Below are positions 1 through 8,332 of a stretch of 23,985 bases of DNA, piece after piece. How positions within the stretch are numbered: the stretch's first letter is position 1; each line of letters starts with the position of its first letter. The stretch covers positions 1 to 23,985 of the forward strand of contig JAEEML010000014.1 in NCBI GenBank assembly GCA_016283195.1, given 5' to 3'. Position numbers and translations under genes: made by a program. The notes under the pieces are model-generated. The model was not told where the DNA came from and ran no database searches. It saw nothing but the letters and a program-made list of their open reading frames with translations. Source of the stretch: Deltaproteobacteria bacterium (GTDB lineage Bacteria > JAEEML01).

Positions 1-9
1 GGGGTGAGG

Positions 10-42
10 TCTGGCCGGGGCGTGAGCCCCGGCTAAGCCAGA
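10..42. repeat. GC-rich hairpin
   Basis: Nested inverted repeat: TCTGG and CCGGGGC, a GTGA loop, then GCCCCGG, a CTAAG bulge and CCAGA. The inner 7-bp arms pair perfectly and the outer 5-bp arms pair across the bulge. There is no T-run after it on either strand, so it is not a standard intrinsic terminator. It may belong to a dispersed repeat that extends beyond the window edge. Confidence 0.55.
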
Positions 43-156
43 GGCAGGCTATCCATACCCGGTCTTAAGTGTGGCCTCTGGCTTTTAAGGCAAATATGAA
101 GTGAATGATTTTGTAACATGGCATAATCAAAGTCATTTTTATTAAATGCCCGGGGT

Positions 157-187
157 TCGGGGTGTCCCCGACCGTGCGGCGGAAAGG
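157..187 (+). repeat. Dispersed GC-rich repeat, copy 1
   Basis: Contains the palindrome CGGGGTGTCCCCG followed by CGTGCGGCGGAAAGG. The same string, with one extra base after the palindrome, occurs on the opposite strand at about 20270-20301. The match covers about 31 positions. Both copies lie in gene-free DNA, which suggests a family of small intergenic repeats in this genome. Confidence 0.7.
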
Positions 188-412
188 GGATTGGGGAAAA
201 CCTGAGCGCTTCGGAAGTAGCGGAGGTTTCCCCAAAAAAAAGAAAAGAAACAAAATAAAATCAAAGAAATAAAATCGGTCGGAAGCTGGCGCTACTCACT
301 GCCTGTGGCGGGCGAGAAAAGACAAACACTTGCCACCGAGCCTGGGTCTATCTATTTGAATTTACGTGTACTGTGCTTGGTAAATAGTGGTGAAAATAGC
401 GCGGCTTTGCAC

Positions 413-1267
413 CTATGGCGCGGCCTCTACCGGGCTATTCTCTTTTAAAGCCTCCGCATCTTTCCGGTATAGCAAAAAGTAGGCGCCACAAAAGGTAAGA
501 ATACTAAATACGGCAAAGATGACTTCCAAGAGCCATGTCGGCGGCGTGAAAACCTTGGCTACATAGAGGCCGGCGGTAAAATCCATCAGGGTATGCAGTA
601 AAATTGCCAGTGGATAGAGCCAGAATTTTTTTGCCGCCTTACAAGCATAAAAAACCAGGATTGAAGCGCCAATGTGGAAAAGGAGCGCTGAAGCGCGCTC
701 TATTAATCCCGTACCGATATTTAAAATCGACATTTCGGCCAGCTCTTGGGCCAAAGTTGTGAGATCGGCAACTTTATCCGGAGCTTTAGCCGCCACCTTT
801 TCGATGACGGAGCCAAAAGTTCCGTTATTAATCATCAGCGCATAGGTAATATAGGTAATATAACTCGCCCCCATGATAAAGAGTATTTCAAAACCGCCGT
901 GTCCAATTCCGTAGGAAATAGCTGTCTCTTTGTTCTTAAGCTTTTTCAAAGCGGTTTTGTAAGCCACCAAACGGCCGGTTTCTTCAAAAATTCCGGGAAA
1001 GAGTCCGGCGACCAAAGCCCAGAGTACCGGCGTAGCCTCTAAAAACCGCTTGAGCGGATGGTCAATTGATATCACCAAAGACTGCAGCGATTTTTCCAAA
1101 ACCAGAGCAAATAGGAAGAATGTGGCCGCACCCACCAGGATAGTTGCAAAACGCTCATTTTTTTTAAACTTCCAGAGCAGGGCAATAGTCAGCGGAATAA
1201 GCAAACTTAAGAGTGCTCCAAGAACCAAAAGCATAAATGATGAGGTTTCTACTTTAGCAAATTCCAT
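413..1267 (-). CDS. yhfC: YhfC-family intramembrane metalloprotease
   Basis: Polytopic 284-residue membrane protein that matches the YhfC family, glutamate/histidine intramembrane proteases related to the CPBP/CAAX group. Visible family motifs are E95-E96-x-x-R99, GIGHGGFE with H123 and E127, ER at 190-191 with H198 in a hydrophobic helix, and H225-x3-D229 near the C-terminus. These polar residues sit inside membrane segments and probably bind the metal. The start overlaps the sdpI stop by one base (TAATG), with GGAGG just upstream, so translation is probably coupled. As the third gene of an sdpR-sdpI operon it may process a membrane substrate in the same response; that role is inferred. Substrate unknown. 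Confidence 0.82.
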   Translation of the reverse strand: MEFAKVETSSFMLLVLGALLSLLIPLTIALLWKFKKNERFATILVGAATFFLFALVLEKSLQSLVISIDHPLKRFLEATPVLWALVAGLFPGIFEETGRLVAYKTALKKLKNKETAISYGIGHGGFEILFIMGASYITYITYALMINNGTFGSVIEKVAAKAPDKVADLTTLAQELAEMSILNIGTGLIERASALLFHIGASILVFYACKAAKKFWLYPLAILLHTLMDFTAGLYVAKVFTPPTWLLEVIFAVFSILTFCGAYFLLYRKDAEALKENSPVEAAP

Positions 1268-1992
1268 TATTTGCCTCCTTTTTCAGCGGCGATTTCGTCT
1301 GAATAGACCCGGTGTGCATATATTAGTATTGCAATTAGGGCCAGTATAAAAAGCCCCAATACCACTATTATGGTTAGCTCGGGATTTTTGCAAAATAGCG
1401 CTATAATGATAGTTAATACTCCGGTAATTATAATGGACAGTGCGCCAAAGCGGTTACTTTTGCGCCAGGTGTTATCATTATAGCGGCTCCATTTTATGCG
1501 GACGCCAAAGGTGCCGTTGTTTCTGGTCTTAGTCATGAAATTGCCTAAAACAATAGAGATAACACCAAGTAATATAAATGGTATTTTTGGTAGGCCGGGC
1601 AATTGCCGGCTGGCACCGGTAAGCGCTTCGCTATAGGCCCCATAGAGCAAAACGCCCTGCATGACTGTTAAGAGAGCCATTATGGCTACACCGATAGTTT
1701 CAAGGGCCTTAGCGTTGGTTTTATTATAGGCGCTTTCCCTGTCTATAGCTGCCTTTTGAGCCTTTTTTTCATAATATTTGGCGGATAAGGTGGAAGAGAG
1801 GGCCATTAGCAACATTATAACCGGAAAAATCAGCGTTTCGTATTTTGAACCCCAGCGGGGGGTAGCCGTATTCAGCCCAAAGTGCAGTGTCAGCCCATAG
1901 TGCAGCGGGATGGCATTCGGCATAAAGTAAAGGGCGATGGCCGAAATTATGAACGATATAGCCGCAATAATCCACATAACTACTCTTTTCAT
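1267..1992 (-). CDS. sdpI: SdpI-like DUF1648 membrane protein
   Basis: About 241 residues with roughly six hydrophobic segments. The N-terminal part resembles DUF1648 (MPNAIPLHYG around residues 20-30). The C-terminal part carries the SdpI-type signature NNGTFGVRIKWSRYND followed by TWRKSNRFG and two helices. In Bacillus subtilis SdpI is the immunity protein and signal receptor for the SdpC toxin and sequesters the repressor SdpR at the membrane. The start at 1992 is chosen because GGAGG lies 6 nt upstream and the ATG overlaps the sdpR stop as ATGA; a longer reading frame to 2019 has no such site. No sdpA, sdpB or sdpC gene is present in the window. Confidence 0.85.
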   Translation of the reverse strand: MKRVVMWIIAAISFIISAIALYFMPNAIPLHYGLTLHFGLNTATPRWGSKYETLIFPVIMLLMALSSTLSAKYYEKKAQKAAIDRESAYNKTNAKALETIGVAIMALLTVMQGVLLYGAYSEALTGASRQLPGLPKIPFILLGVISIVLGNFMTKTRNNGTFGVRIKWSRYNDNTWRKSNRFGALSIIITGVLTIIIALFCKNPELTIIVVLGLFILALIAILIYAHRVYSDEIAAEKGGK

Positions 1993-2255
1993 TTGTTGCC
2001 TCCAAATTGTTCTACCCACAGTATTAGTTCAGCGAAAACCGAGGTATTGATCTCATAATAGACATAATTTTTTTGCTTATATTCCATCACCAGGTCGGCA
2101 TCTTTCAGCAGTTTCAAATGGTACGACAAAGCGGCTGGGGTGGTGCCCAGTTTTTCGGCAATTTCTCCGGCATTCAGGCGCCCCTTTTTCAGCATGACGA
2201 GTATATCACGCCGCTGCTTATCAGCTAGTACTTTGAAAATATTGCTCTCGCTCAT
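1989..2255 (-). CDS. sdpR: ArsR-type repressor, SdpR-like
   Basis: An 88-residue winged-helix regulator, close in length to B. subtilis SdpR (90). The N-terminal NIFKVLADKQRRDILVML is the classic ArsR/SdpR opening, and GEIAEKLGTTPAALSYHLKL (30-49) is the helix-turn-helix. YVYYEINTSVF (64-74) forms the wing and last helix. No cysteine pair for metal sensing is present, so this is not a metal-responsive ArsR. AGGAGGGG lies 9 nt upstream of the ATG. The gene heads the sdpR-sdpI-yhfC operon, and the palindromes upstream indicate autorepression. In the known system SdpR is released from DNA by binding to SdpI; the gene pair implies the same here. Confidence 0.88.
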   Translation of the reverse strand: MSESNIFKVLADKQRRDILVMLKKGRLNAGEIAEKLGTTPAALSYHLKLLKDADLVMEYKQKNYVYYEINTSVFAELILWVEQFGGNK

Positions 2256-2276
2256 AGCACCTGGCCCCTCCTGAGC

Positions 2277-2300
2277 CTATTTCAAAATATTTTTAAATAG
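2277..2300. promoter_or_regulatory. Proximal SdpR operator candidate
   Basis: A 24-bp palindrome beginning CTATTTCAAAAT and ending ATTTTTAAATAG; the half-sites match at 11 of 12 positions. It covers the -10 element, so a bound dimer would block RNA polymerase. A near-identical second copy lies 39 bp upstream. Assignment to SdpR is inferred from position and symmetry. Confidence 0.65.
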
Positions 2301-2312
2301 CGTTGCTGTCAA
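2284..2312 (-). promoter_or_regulatory. Promoter of sdpR-sdpI-yhfC
   Basis: On the minus strand a perfect -35 TTGACA (2312-2307) is followed after exactly 17 bases by TATTTT (2289-2284) as the -10. The start codon is at 2255. The -10 and part of the spacer lie inside the proximal operator-like palindrome. Confidence 0.65.
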
Positions 2313-2315
2313 GAA

Positions 2316-2339
2316 CTATTTCAAAAAAATTTTAAATAC
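2316..2339. promoter_or_regulatory. Distal SdpR operator candidate
   Basis: A second 24-bp copy that matches the proximal site at 21 of 24 positions. Its own symmetry is weaker (8 of 12). It lies just upstream of the -35 box. The 39-bp centre spacing is close to four helical turns, so both sites would face the same side of the DNA and could bind cooperatively. Confidence 0.6.
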
Positions 2340-2353
2340 TTGTTTGGTGAAAA

Positions 2354-3367
2354 TTATTGGTGATCAAGATTTTTGCTTAATTCCAGCACGTTACTCACAA
2401 AGTTCTTGGGCAGGCCAAAGGCGATGCTGGCAACATTAAGCACCGCCATCTCGGTTGGCAGAGTGAGTAAATCTTCCGGGTAGAGCACCCAGCCGCCCCA
2501 TTCTTCTTTGTCATAATATTGCCCCATGTGGTACCAGTCGGTAAAGATGGGGGTGGCTTCCCGGCCATCGGCTGCTTTAAGTGCCGGAAAACTAATAGTT
2601 TGGCCGGGGTTCAAAGTAAAAGTGCCGCTCATTTTGGGGGCGGGCAGAGAATCTTGGCCACTTATTTTCACGGGCACCAAAAAACGCGCTTTAGCAAAAG
2701 TATGAATCATCTCATCTTCATATTTATCAAAAAGTTCGCGTTTGCCGGGGTAATCGCACTTCCACAGCCGCTCCTGCTGCAACATGGTTAAAGCGCGCAA
2801 ATAATCGGGATTCATTACCGGCTGCTCAGAGAGGGGCACAGCCTGAAGATTGGGCAGCGGAATAAAAGCTGCGGCCTCGGCAATGTAGTAGTTTTGCCCG
2901 TTGTCAATCACCGCCCCGCGGGCTCCGTTGTAACAAAACTCGATTTCTAAAAAGCTTTTAATATCATCATGTTTAATAGTTAATAGCTGCCACATACGGA
3001 GCTGCTGGCGGTAATAGTCCAGGCACTCAAGAGCAAAACTTTCGTTGGAAAAGAGAAAAACACGCCCCTCTTCATCGAGAAAAGGCAGATTTGTATTTTC
3101 ATCAATAATTGTAAAAAGCTCTTTAAGTATAAGTATTTGTTTGGGGATAAGCTCCCGTAAACGCCGTACTGCCTTATCTATTTGGTCGGCGTTAAAATGA
3201 CGGCTCGCTATTAAAGTATTCCGGCGCTCTATAACATTATTAAGGAGCAATATTGTTTCCGGCACCGTCAGGGCGGCAATATCGGCCCAGACAGCGAGAT
3301 CTTTTAGTCTTGGTATAAATTCCCTGATAAGTTCCGTTTCGTTAATTCTTGCCTGCTTGTTTTCCAT
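2354..3367 (-). CDS. SseB-like C-terminal domain protein
   Basis: About 337 residues, soluble and without a signal peptide. The N-terminal two thirds (about 1-210) is helical and not recognised. The C-terminal part (about 225-320) resembles the SseB N-terminal domain: a strand ARFLVPVKI, then SFPALKAADGREATPIFTDW, then WGGWVLYPEDLLTLP. SseB-type proteins were named in secretion contexts, but most homologues are of unknown function. The start at 3367 is chosen over the upstream 3397 because GGAGGG lies directly before it (short spacing, about 4-5 nt) and the protein then begins MENKQ. A promoter candidate lies 40-70 bp upstream. Confidence 0.6.
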   Translation of the reverse strand: MENKQARINETELIREFIPRLKDLAVWADIAALTVPETILLLNNVIERRNTLIASRHFNADQIDKAVRRLRELIPKQILILKELFTIIDENTNLPFLDEEGRVFLFSNESFALECLDYYRQQLRMWQLLTIKHDDIKSFLEIEFCYNGARGAVIDNGQNYYIAEAAAFIPLPNLQAVPLSEQPVMNPDYLRALTMLQQERLWKCDYPGKRELFDKYEDEMIHTFAKARFLVPVKISGQDSLPAPKMSGTFTLNPGQTISFPALKAADGREATPIFTDWYHMGQYYDKEEWGGWVLYPEDLLTLPTEMAVLNVASIAFGLPKNFVSNVLELSKNLDHQ

Positions 3368-3405
3368 GTGCCCTCCAAGAAAGATCGTAAAAAACAACTT
3401 AATAT

Positions 3406-3434
3406 GTTATATAGCCTCCCTTGCCGGGCGGCAA
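3406..3434 (-). promoter_or_regulatory. Promoter candidate for SseB-like gene
   Basis: On the minus strand TTGCCG (3434-3429) is followed after 17 bases by TATAAC (3411-3406). The -35 half lies within a small inverted repeat, TTGCC-GCCC-GGCAA (3421-3434). The site is in the divergent region shared with the ATPase gene, so a factor bound here could affect both. Confidence 0.4.
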
Positions 3435-3471
3435 TATCCGGCACAGTAAAAGATATTTAGGAGAAGCAGGC

Positions 3472-6135
3472 ATGAAGCCATACCTTGAAGAGAAAGAAGC
3501 AGTATTAAAAGAAACAGGCTCATCCATAACGGGCCTTACAGACGAAGAAGCGGCAGCGCGGCTCATTAAAGACGGCCCCAATAAGCTAAAGGAGCCGCCC
3601 AAAGAGAGCATTTTTAAAAAGTTTTTGGGCGAACTTAAAGACCCGATGACCATCGTCCTGATTGTGGCGGCTATTGTCAGCGCGGTTACCGCCATTTATG
3701 GCGGTGAGAGCCTGGCTGATGCCGGAATTATTCTGGCGGTTGTTTTATTAAATGCCTGCCTGGGCGTTTATCAGGAAAACAAAGCCGAAGCAGCTATTGA
3801 GGCTTTGCAGCAGGTTTCGGCCGCGACCGCCAAAGTTATTCGCGGTGGGCATCAAAAAACGATAAAGGCCGCCGAAGTGGTGCGCGGCGATCTTTTGGTG
3901 CTGGAAGCCGGTGACGCGGTGCCCGCCGATGCCCGCCTTATTGAATGTGCCTCGCTTAAAACTCAGGAAGCGGCCTTGACCGGCGAATCCACCGATGTGG
4001 AAAAGCAGAGTGCGGCTCTTCAGGCGGCCGAAAACGGCGAAGTGCCTTTGGGGGACCGCAAAAACATGGTTTATATGGGCTCTATTGTCACCTACGGCCG
4101 GGGGCAGGCGGTGGCCACCGGCACCGGTATGGCTACGGAAATGGGTGCCATTGCCGATGCTCTCACCAGTGCCAAAGAAGAAGAAACGCCGCTGCAAATC
4201 AAACTAAATGAGCTTTCTAAAAAGCTTTCCATAATGATTTTGGCCATTTGCGCCTTTGTCTTTATTGTCAACCTGGTGCGTAGCGGCGGCGAAGCGGTGC
4301 TGGATACCTTTATGATTGCCGTGGCCTTAGCTGTAGCGGCTATTCCCGAAGGTCTTAGCGCTGTGGTGACGGTTTTGCTCTCCATCGGGGTCACCAAAAT
4401 GAGCAAAAACCACGCTATTATTAGAAAACTTACGGCGGTGGAAACGCTTGGTTGCACCCAGATTATTTGCTCGGACAAAACCGGAACGCTCACCCAGAAC
4501 AAAATGACAGTGGTCAAAAAGGTGACCGGCGATGAAAAATTATTGCTAACGGCTATGGCTTTAAGCTCCGACGCCACTTTGGAGCAGGGCGAAGCGGTGG
4601 GTGAAGCTACCGAATGTGCACTTGTTAATGAGGCCAATAAAAACGGGCTGCCCAAAGGTGACCTGGTAGCCAAGTGGCCGCGTGTTGATGAAGCGCCCTT
4701 TGACTCGCTGCGCAAGATGATGACCACTGTGCATCAGCACGAAAACTCTTTTGTCCAGTTTACCAAGGGCGCGCCGGATGAGGTGCTGCGCCGTTGTAGC
4801 CATATCTTGGAAAACGGTGCAGCTGTTCCGCTCACCGAGGAGCATAAAAAGCATATTCTTGAGGCTAATAAAGCTATGGCCGACGAGGCGCTGCGCGTAT
4901 TGGGTGCGGCAGAGCGCCTTTATGATGAAAAGCCGGCCAGTAACGCGCCCGAAGATCTGGAGCAAAACATGACCTGGCTGGGCATGTGCGGTATGATTGA
5001 CCCCATTCGCCCGGAAGTAAAAGCGGCTATCGGTGAGTGCCGGAGCGCTGGTATTCGCCCCATTATGATTACCGGCGATCATAAGGACACCGCCACGGCG
5101 ATTGCCAAAGAGCTGGGCATTTTAAAACCTGGCCAGATGGCTATTACCGGCGCCGAACTGGATGCTATTCCCGATGAAGTATTTGCCCAGGATGTCCGTA
5201 AATATTCTGTTTATGCCCGGGTGCAGCCGGAAAACAAGGTGCGTATTGTCAACGCCTGGAAAGCGCTGGGGCGAGTTACCGCCATGACCGGCGACGGGGT
5301 CAATGACGCGCCCTCCATCAAGAGCGCCGATATTGGCGTGGGCATGGGCATTACCGGCACCGATGTGACTAAATCTGTTGCCGATATGATTTTAACCGAT
5401 GACAACTTTGCCACTATTGTGTCGGCTGTGAGCGAAGGGCGGCGTATTTACGATAATATCCGCAAGGCCGTGCAATTTTTGCTCTCCGCCAACCTGGCCG
5501 AGGTGCTGGCGGTATTTTCGGCTACACTCATGGGCTTTACCATTTTGAAGCCGGTGCACATTTTGTGGATCAATTTGATTACCGACACCATGCCGGCCAT
5601 TGCTCTAGGCATGGAGGAGGCCGAAAAAGGGGTGATGCAGCGCCCGCCGCGTCCGCCTAAAGAGAGCATTTTTGCCGATGGCCTTAGCTTTGATATTATG
5701 TTTCAGGGCTTTATCATTGCCGCCATTACGGTGCTTAGTTACTTTGTCGGCCACCGCCTGGATAGCGGCTCCTGGGCTATTGCCGAATCGTCAGCCGGCA
5801 TGACTATGGCTTTTCTCACCTTGAGCATAGTGGAGATTTTCCACTCCTTTAATATGCGCTCGCGCACCCAGTCGCTCTTTTGCCTGAAAAAACAGAATCT
5901 TTTGCTCTGGGGCACACTGGTTGTTTCTCTTTTAATTACCGCCGCTGTTATCTTCATCCCTGTGCTTAATAAGGCTTTTTCCTTCCAACCAATTACTATA
6001 ACTGAGTACCTGGTCGCTCTGGGGCTGGCTTTTGCCATTGTTCCCATTGTGGAAATTGAAAAGATTTTCCGGCGGCTGGGGCAGGGCAAAGAAGAACAAC
6101 CCACTAATATAGGAAATAGCCAATGTCAGAAATAA
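3472..6135 (+). CDS. Cation P-type ATPase, Ca2+ type (P2)
   Basis: An 887-residue pump with all the P-type landmarks: actuator TGES (170-173), phosphorylation site DKTGTLTQNK with D335, hinge GDGVND (607-612) and about ten membrane helices. Ion-site residues match the SERCA/PMCA pattern: E293 in AAIPEGL (M4), N674 and E677 in SANLAEV (M5), N701, T704 and D705 in NLITDTMPA (M6). This points to Ca2+ export driven by ATP across the inner membrane, as in PacL/YloB-type pumps; Mn2+ cannot be excluded. The start at 3472 has TAGGAGAAG upstream; a TTG at 3421 in frame has no such site. The stop overlaps the next gene by 13 bp. Confidence 0.9.
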   Translation: MKPYLEEKEAVLKETGSSITGLTDEEAAARLIKDGPNKLKEPPKESIFKKFLGELKDPMTIVLIVAAIVSAVTAIYGGESLADAGIILAVVLLNACLGVYQENKAEAAIEALQQVSAATAKVIRGGHQKTIKAAEVVRGDLLVLEAGDAVPADARLIECASLKTQEAALTGESTDVEKQSAALQAAENGEVPLGDRKNMVYMGSIVTYGRGQAVATGTGMATEMGAIADALTSAKEEETPLQIKLNELSKKLSIMILAICAFVFIVNLVRSGGEAVLDTFMIAVALAVAAIPEGLSAVVTVLLSIGVTKMSKNHAIIRKLTAVETLGCTQIICSDKTGTLTQNKMTVVKKVTGDEKLLLTAMALSSDATLEQGEAVGEATECALVNEANKNGLPKGDLVAKWPRVDEAPFDSLRKMMTTVHQHENSFVQFTKGAPDEVLRRCSHILENGAAVPLTEEHKKHILEANKAMADEALRVLGAAERLYDEKPASNAPEDLEQNMTWLGMCGMIDPIRPEVKAAIGECRSAGIRPIMITGDHKDTATAIAKELGILKPGQMAITGAELDAIPDEVFAQDVRKYSVYARVQPENKVRIVNAWKALGRVTAMTGDGVNDAPSIKSADIGVGMGITGTDVTKSVADMILTDDNFATIVSAVSEGRRIYDNIRKAVQFLLSANLAEVLAVFSATLMGFTILKPVHILWINLITDTMPAIALGMEEAEKGVMQRPPRPPKESIFADGLSFDIMFQGFIIAAITVLSYFVGHRLDSGSWAIAESSAGMTMAFLTLSIVEIFHSFNMRSRTQSLFCLKKQNLLLWGTLVVSLLITAAVIFIPVLNKAFSFQPITITEYLVALGLAFAIVPIVEIEKIFRRLGQGKEEQPTNIGNSQCQK

Positions 6136-6557
6136 AAGCTCCGGCCGCCACCTGGAAACGAGTGCTATGCGAAATCGGTTTTGGCCTCATCGCGGCTATT
6201 CTCGCCGCCATTTTAACCTATATATACGCTGAGTTTTTTATGGATAGTCATGGCGATGTCGTGGGAGCAGCATTAGGCGAAATAATAATAACATGTGCTA
6301 TATTAGTCTCACTCCTTGTGCCCTGGGGCGTTTATCTTGGCGGTAAACTAGCCGGCGGACGCGGCACCATAAAAGCTATAGTTATCGCTAATATTGCTTT
6401 ACTTATTATATTCTTTGGAATCACATACTTTGGCCCTCATTTGCATTCTATAGGCGTGGCCATGGCCTTTGCTTTTCCGGCGGTAGTCTTAATTCTTCCT
6501 ATTGCTCTTTATGAAATATCGCACCGGAAAAAGCTGGCAGAAGTTAGCAGAAGCTAG
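6123..6557 (+). CDS. Four-helix membrane protein, unknown
   Basis: A 144-residue protein that I do not recognise. Hydrophobic segments lie at about 14-38, 48-76, 82-106 and 111-134, with a basic C-terminal tail (HRKK). There is no signal peptide or catalytic motif. The start lies inside the end of the ATPase gene and is preceded by AGGA about 9 nt upstream, so translation is likely coupled to the pump. It could be an accessory subunit, but only the context says so. Confidence 0.7.
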   Translation: MSEIKAPAATWKRVLCEIGFGLIAAILAAILTYIYAEFFMDSHGDVVGAALGEIIITCAILVSLLVPWGVYLGGKLAGGRGTIKAIVIANIALLIIFFGITYFGPHLHSIGVAMAFAFPAVVLILPIALYEISHRKKLAEVSRS

Positions 6558-6592
6558 CAGAAAATGATAAAGATGAAGCGGAGGAGGATTAT

Positions 6593-7027
6593 ATGCGACG
6601 CTGGCCAGCCATTTTTAGTTTTTTGTTATTTTTAGCTTTTCCCTCCCTGGCTTTGGCTCATGGTGGCGCGGGTCTTGGCGGCGCGATTTTTGGTATATTT
6701 GCCAATATTTTGGCCATATTTTCTTTTATTTCTTTAGCCATTTATTATTCGTCTAAAAATACTGCCCTCCAAGCTACTGGCATAATACTGATTGCTATAA
6801 ACTACTGTTTATATGTAGCTGGCCTACTGATATGCCTTGGCGCCTACAGCCCGGGAACAGAGCTGGAAGCATATTTGGGTTATAGTTTTTTGAATGAACT
6901 TTTTATACTGACGCATATAATAGTTTTCATCACTAAAGGCCGGAAAAACACTTTGGGGCAAGATGGGAAAAACAAGTGGCGGGAGCTGGCGGAAGAAGAG
7001 GAGAATAAAGCGGCTCATAATGGTTAA
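6593..7027 (+). CDS. Small membrane protein with signal peptide
   Basis: A 144-residue protein, not recognised. It begins with a cleavable-looking signal (MRRW, hydrophobic core, cut after ALA before HGG), followed by helices at about 28-52, 58-82 and 93-112 and a highly charged tail rich in Lys and Glu. A strong GAGGAGG lies 5 nt before the ATG. It sits 35 bp after the previous gene in the same direction, probably in one transcript with the ATPase. The HGG just after the signal might bind metal; this is a guess. Confidence 0.65.
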   Translation: MRRWPAIFSFLLFLAFPSLALAHGGAGLGGAIFGIFANILAIFSFISLAIYYSSKNTALQATGIILIAINYCLYVAGLLICLGAYSPGTELEAYLGYSFLNELFILTHIIVFITKGRKNTLGQDGKNKWRELAEEEENKAAHNG

Positions 7028-7057
7028 AAAAAATTAAGTTTTGCGAAAGGCGCTTAT

Positions 7058-8332
7058 ATGCATCAATTTACTGAGATTTTGCAGGATGAACTGAGCGCGG
7101 CCATGGGCTGCACCGAACCAATTGCTATTGCCTATGCCGCTTCTCTCGTTCGCGAAACACTGGGGGCCAGGCCGGAGCGGGTCAGCATCTTAGTCAGCAA
7201 AAACATTATTAAAAATGTAAAAAGCGTGATTGTGCCCAATACTGGCGGTTTAAACGGCATCGAAGCGGCTGTGGGTGCCGGTATTGTTATGGGTGACCCC
7301 GCGCTGGAACTTGAGGTTTTAAGCCGTGCTTCATCGGAACAGCAGGCAGAACTACGCGTATTTCTTGAAAATGTGCCTATTGAAGTGGCGCCGGCGAATT
7401 CTGCCGAGCTCTTTGAGATAGATATTAGCGCCTACAGCGGCGCCGATTGTGCCAGAGTGGTGATTCGCGGCTCACACACCAATGTGGTGCTCATAAAGCG
7501 CAACGATACCATTCTGCGCCAAGAGAATCCGCAGGTGGCCAATTATTGCCAAGATAGAAAGCCGGCAGACAAAGAGCGCCTCAAAGAGCTGACGGTAGCT
7601 GCTATTGTGGCCTATGCCGATAGTGTTGATATAGCGGAAATAGCGCCTATTTTCGAGCGCCAGATTGCCTGCAATATGGCTATTGCCGAAGAGGGGCTAA
7701 GAGGCAATTACGGCGCCAATATCGGCAAGGTACTGCTGGCAACCTATGGCGATTCTATCATGATCCGCGCACGAGCTAAGGCCGCGGCGGCCAGCGATGC
7801 CCGCATGAATGGCTGCGAAATGCCGGTTATTATCAATTCTGGCAGCGGCAATCAGGGCATTACCGTGTGCGTGCCGCTGGTGGAATATGCCCGCGAACTG
7901 GCTCTGCCGCGTGCGACGCTTTACCGTGCTCTGGCTGTTTCCAACCTTTGCGCTATTCATCTTAAATCGGGCATCGGCTGCCTCTCGGCCTATTGCGGCG
8001 CGGTGACTGCCGGCTGTGCCGCCGGGGCTGGAATTGCCTATCTGCACGGCGGCGGCCTTGATGTCGTCTCACATACGCTGGTCAACGCTCTGGCCATTGC
8101 TTCCGGTATCATCTGTGACGGCGCCAAAGCTAGCTGTGCCGCTAAAATTGCCGCCGCCATCGATGCTGGTATATTGGGCTGGTCGATGTATCAAAACGGC
8201 CAGGAATTCCACGGCGGCGAGGGCATTGTGGAGAAAGGAGTGGAGAATACCATCCGCAATGTGGGGCGGCTAGGGCATGATGGTATGCGGGAGACCGATG
8301 AAGAGATTATAAAAATGATGCTGGATGGTTAG
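7058..8332 (+). CDS. cyuA: L-cysteine desulfidase (UPF0597/YhaM family)
   Basis: A 424-residue cytoplasmic enzyme of the serine-dehydratase-alpha/CyuA family, which splits L-cysteine to pyruvate, ammonia and sulfide using a [4Fe-4S] cluster. The length is close to E. coli CyuA (436). Family motifs are MGCTEPIAIAYA (C18), INSGSGNQGI, HLKSGIGCLSAYCGAVTAG (C308, C313, C320) and GIICDGAKASCAAK (C353, C360). C18 fits the catalytic cysteine near the N-terminus; three of the later cysteines (probably C313, C353, C360) fit the cluster ligands. A GAAAGG ribosome site lies 7 nt before the ATG. It follows the small membrane gene by 30 bp. No cysteine transporter or CyuR-type regulator is adjacent. Confidence 0.88.
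   Translation: MHQFTEILQDELSAAMGCTEPIAIAYAASLVRETLGARPERVSILVSKNIIKNVKSVIVPNTGGLNGIEAAVGAGIVMGDPALELEVLSRASSEQQAELRVFLENVPIEVAPANSAELFEIDISAYSGADCARVVIRGSHTNVVLIKRNDTILRQENPQVANYCQDRKPADKERLKELTVAAIVAYADSVDIAEIAPIFERQIACNMAIAEEGLRGNYGANIGKVLLATYGDSIMIRARAKAAAASDARMNGCEMPVIINSGSGNQGITVCVPLVEYARELALPRATLYRALAVSNLCAIHLKSGIGCLSAYCGAVTAGCAAGAGIAYLHGGGLDVVSHTLVNALAIASGIICDGAKASCAAKIAAAIDAGILGWSMYQNGQEFHGGEGIVEKGVENTIRNVGRLGHDGMRETDEEIIKMMLDG

Larger units (their letters stand above)
1..412. other. Gene-free GC-rich repeat region
   Basis: No convincing gene is seen here. A 62-codon minus-strand reading frame at 65-253 runs through the repeat and has no domain, so I do not call it. The stretch holds a strong hairpin (10-42), one copy of a dispersed GC-rich repeat (157-187) and an A-rich segment (about 232-272). 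It lies downstream of the minus-strand yhfC operon, so it may supply its transcript end, but no clear stem plus T-run terminator was found. Confidence 0.6.

Noticed and set aside
65-253. 62-codon minus-strand frame
   Set aside because: It translates the GC-rich dispersed repeat; no start signal or domain.
4092-5082. Long antisense frames in the P-type ATPase gene
   Set aside because: The ATPase frame carries all family motifs; the antisense products have no recognisable features.
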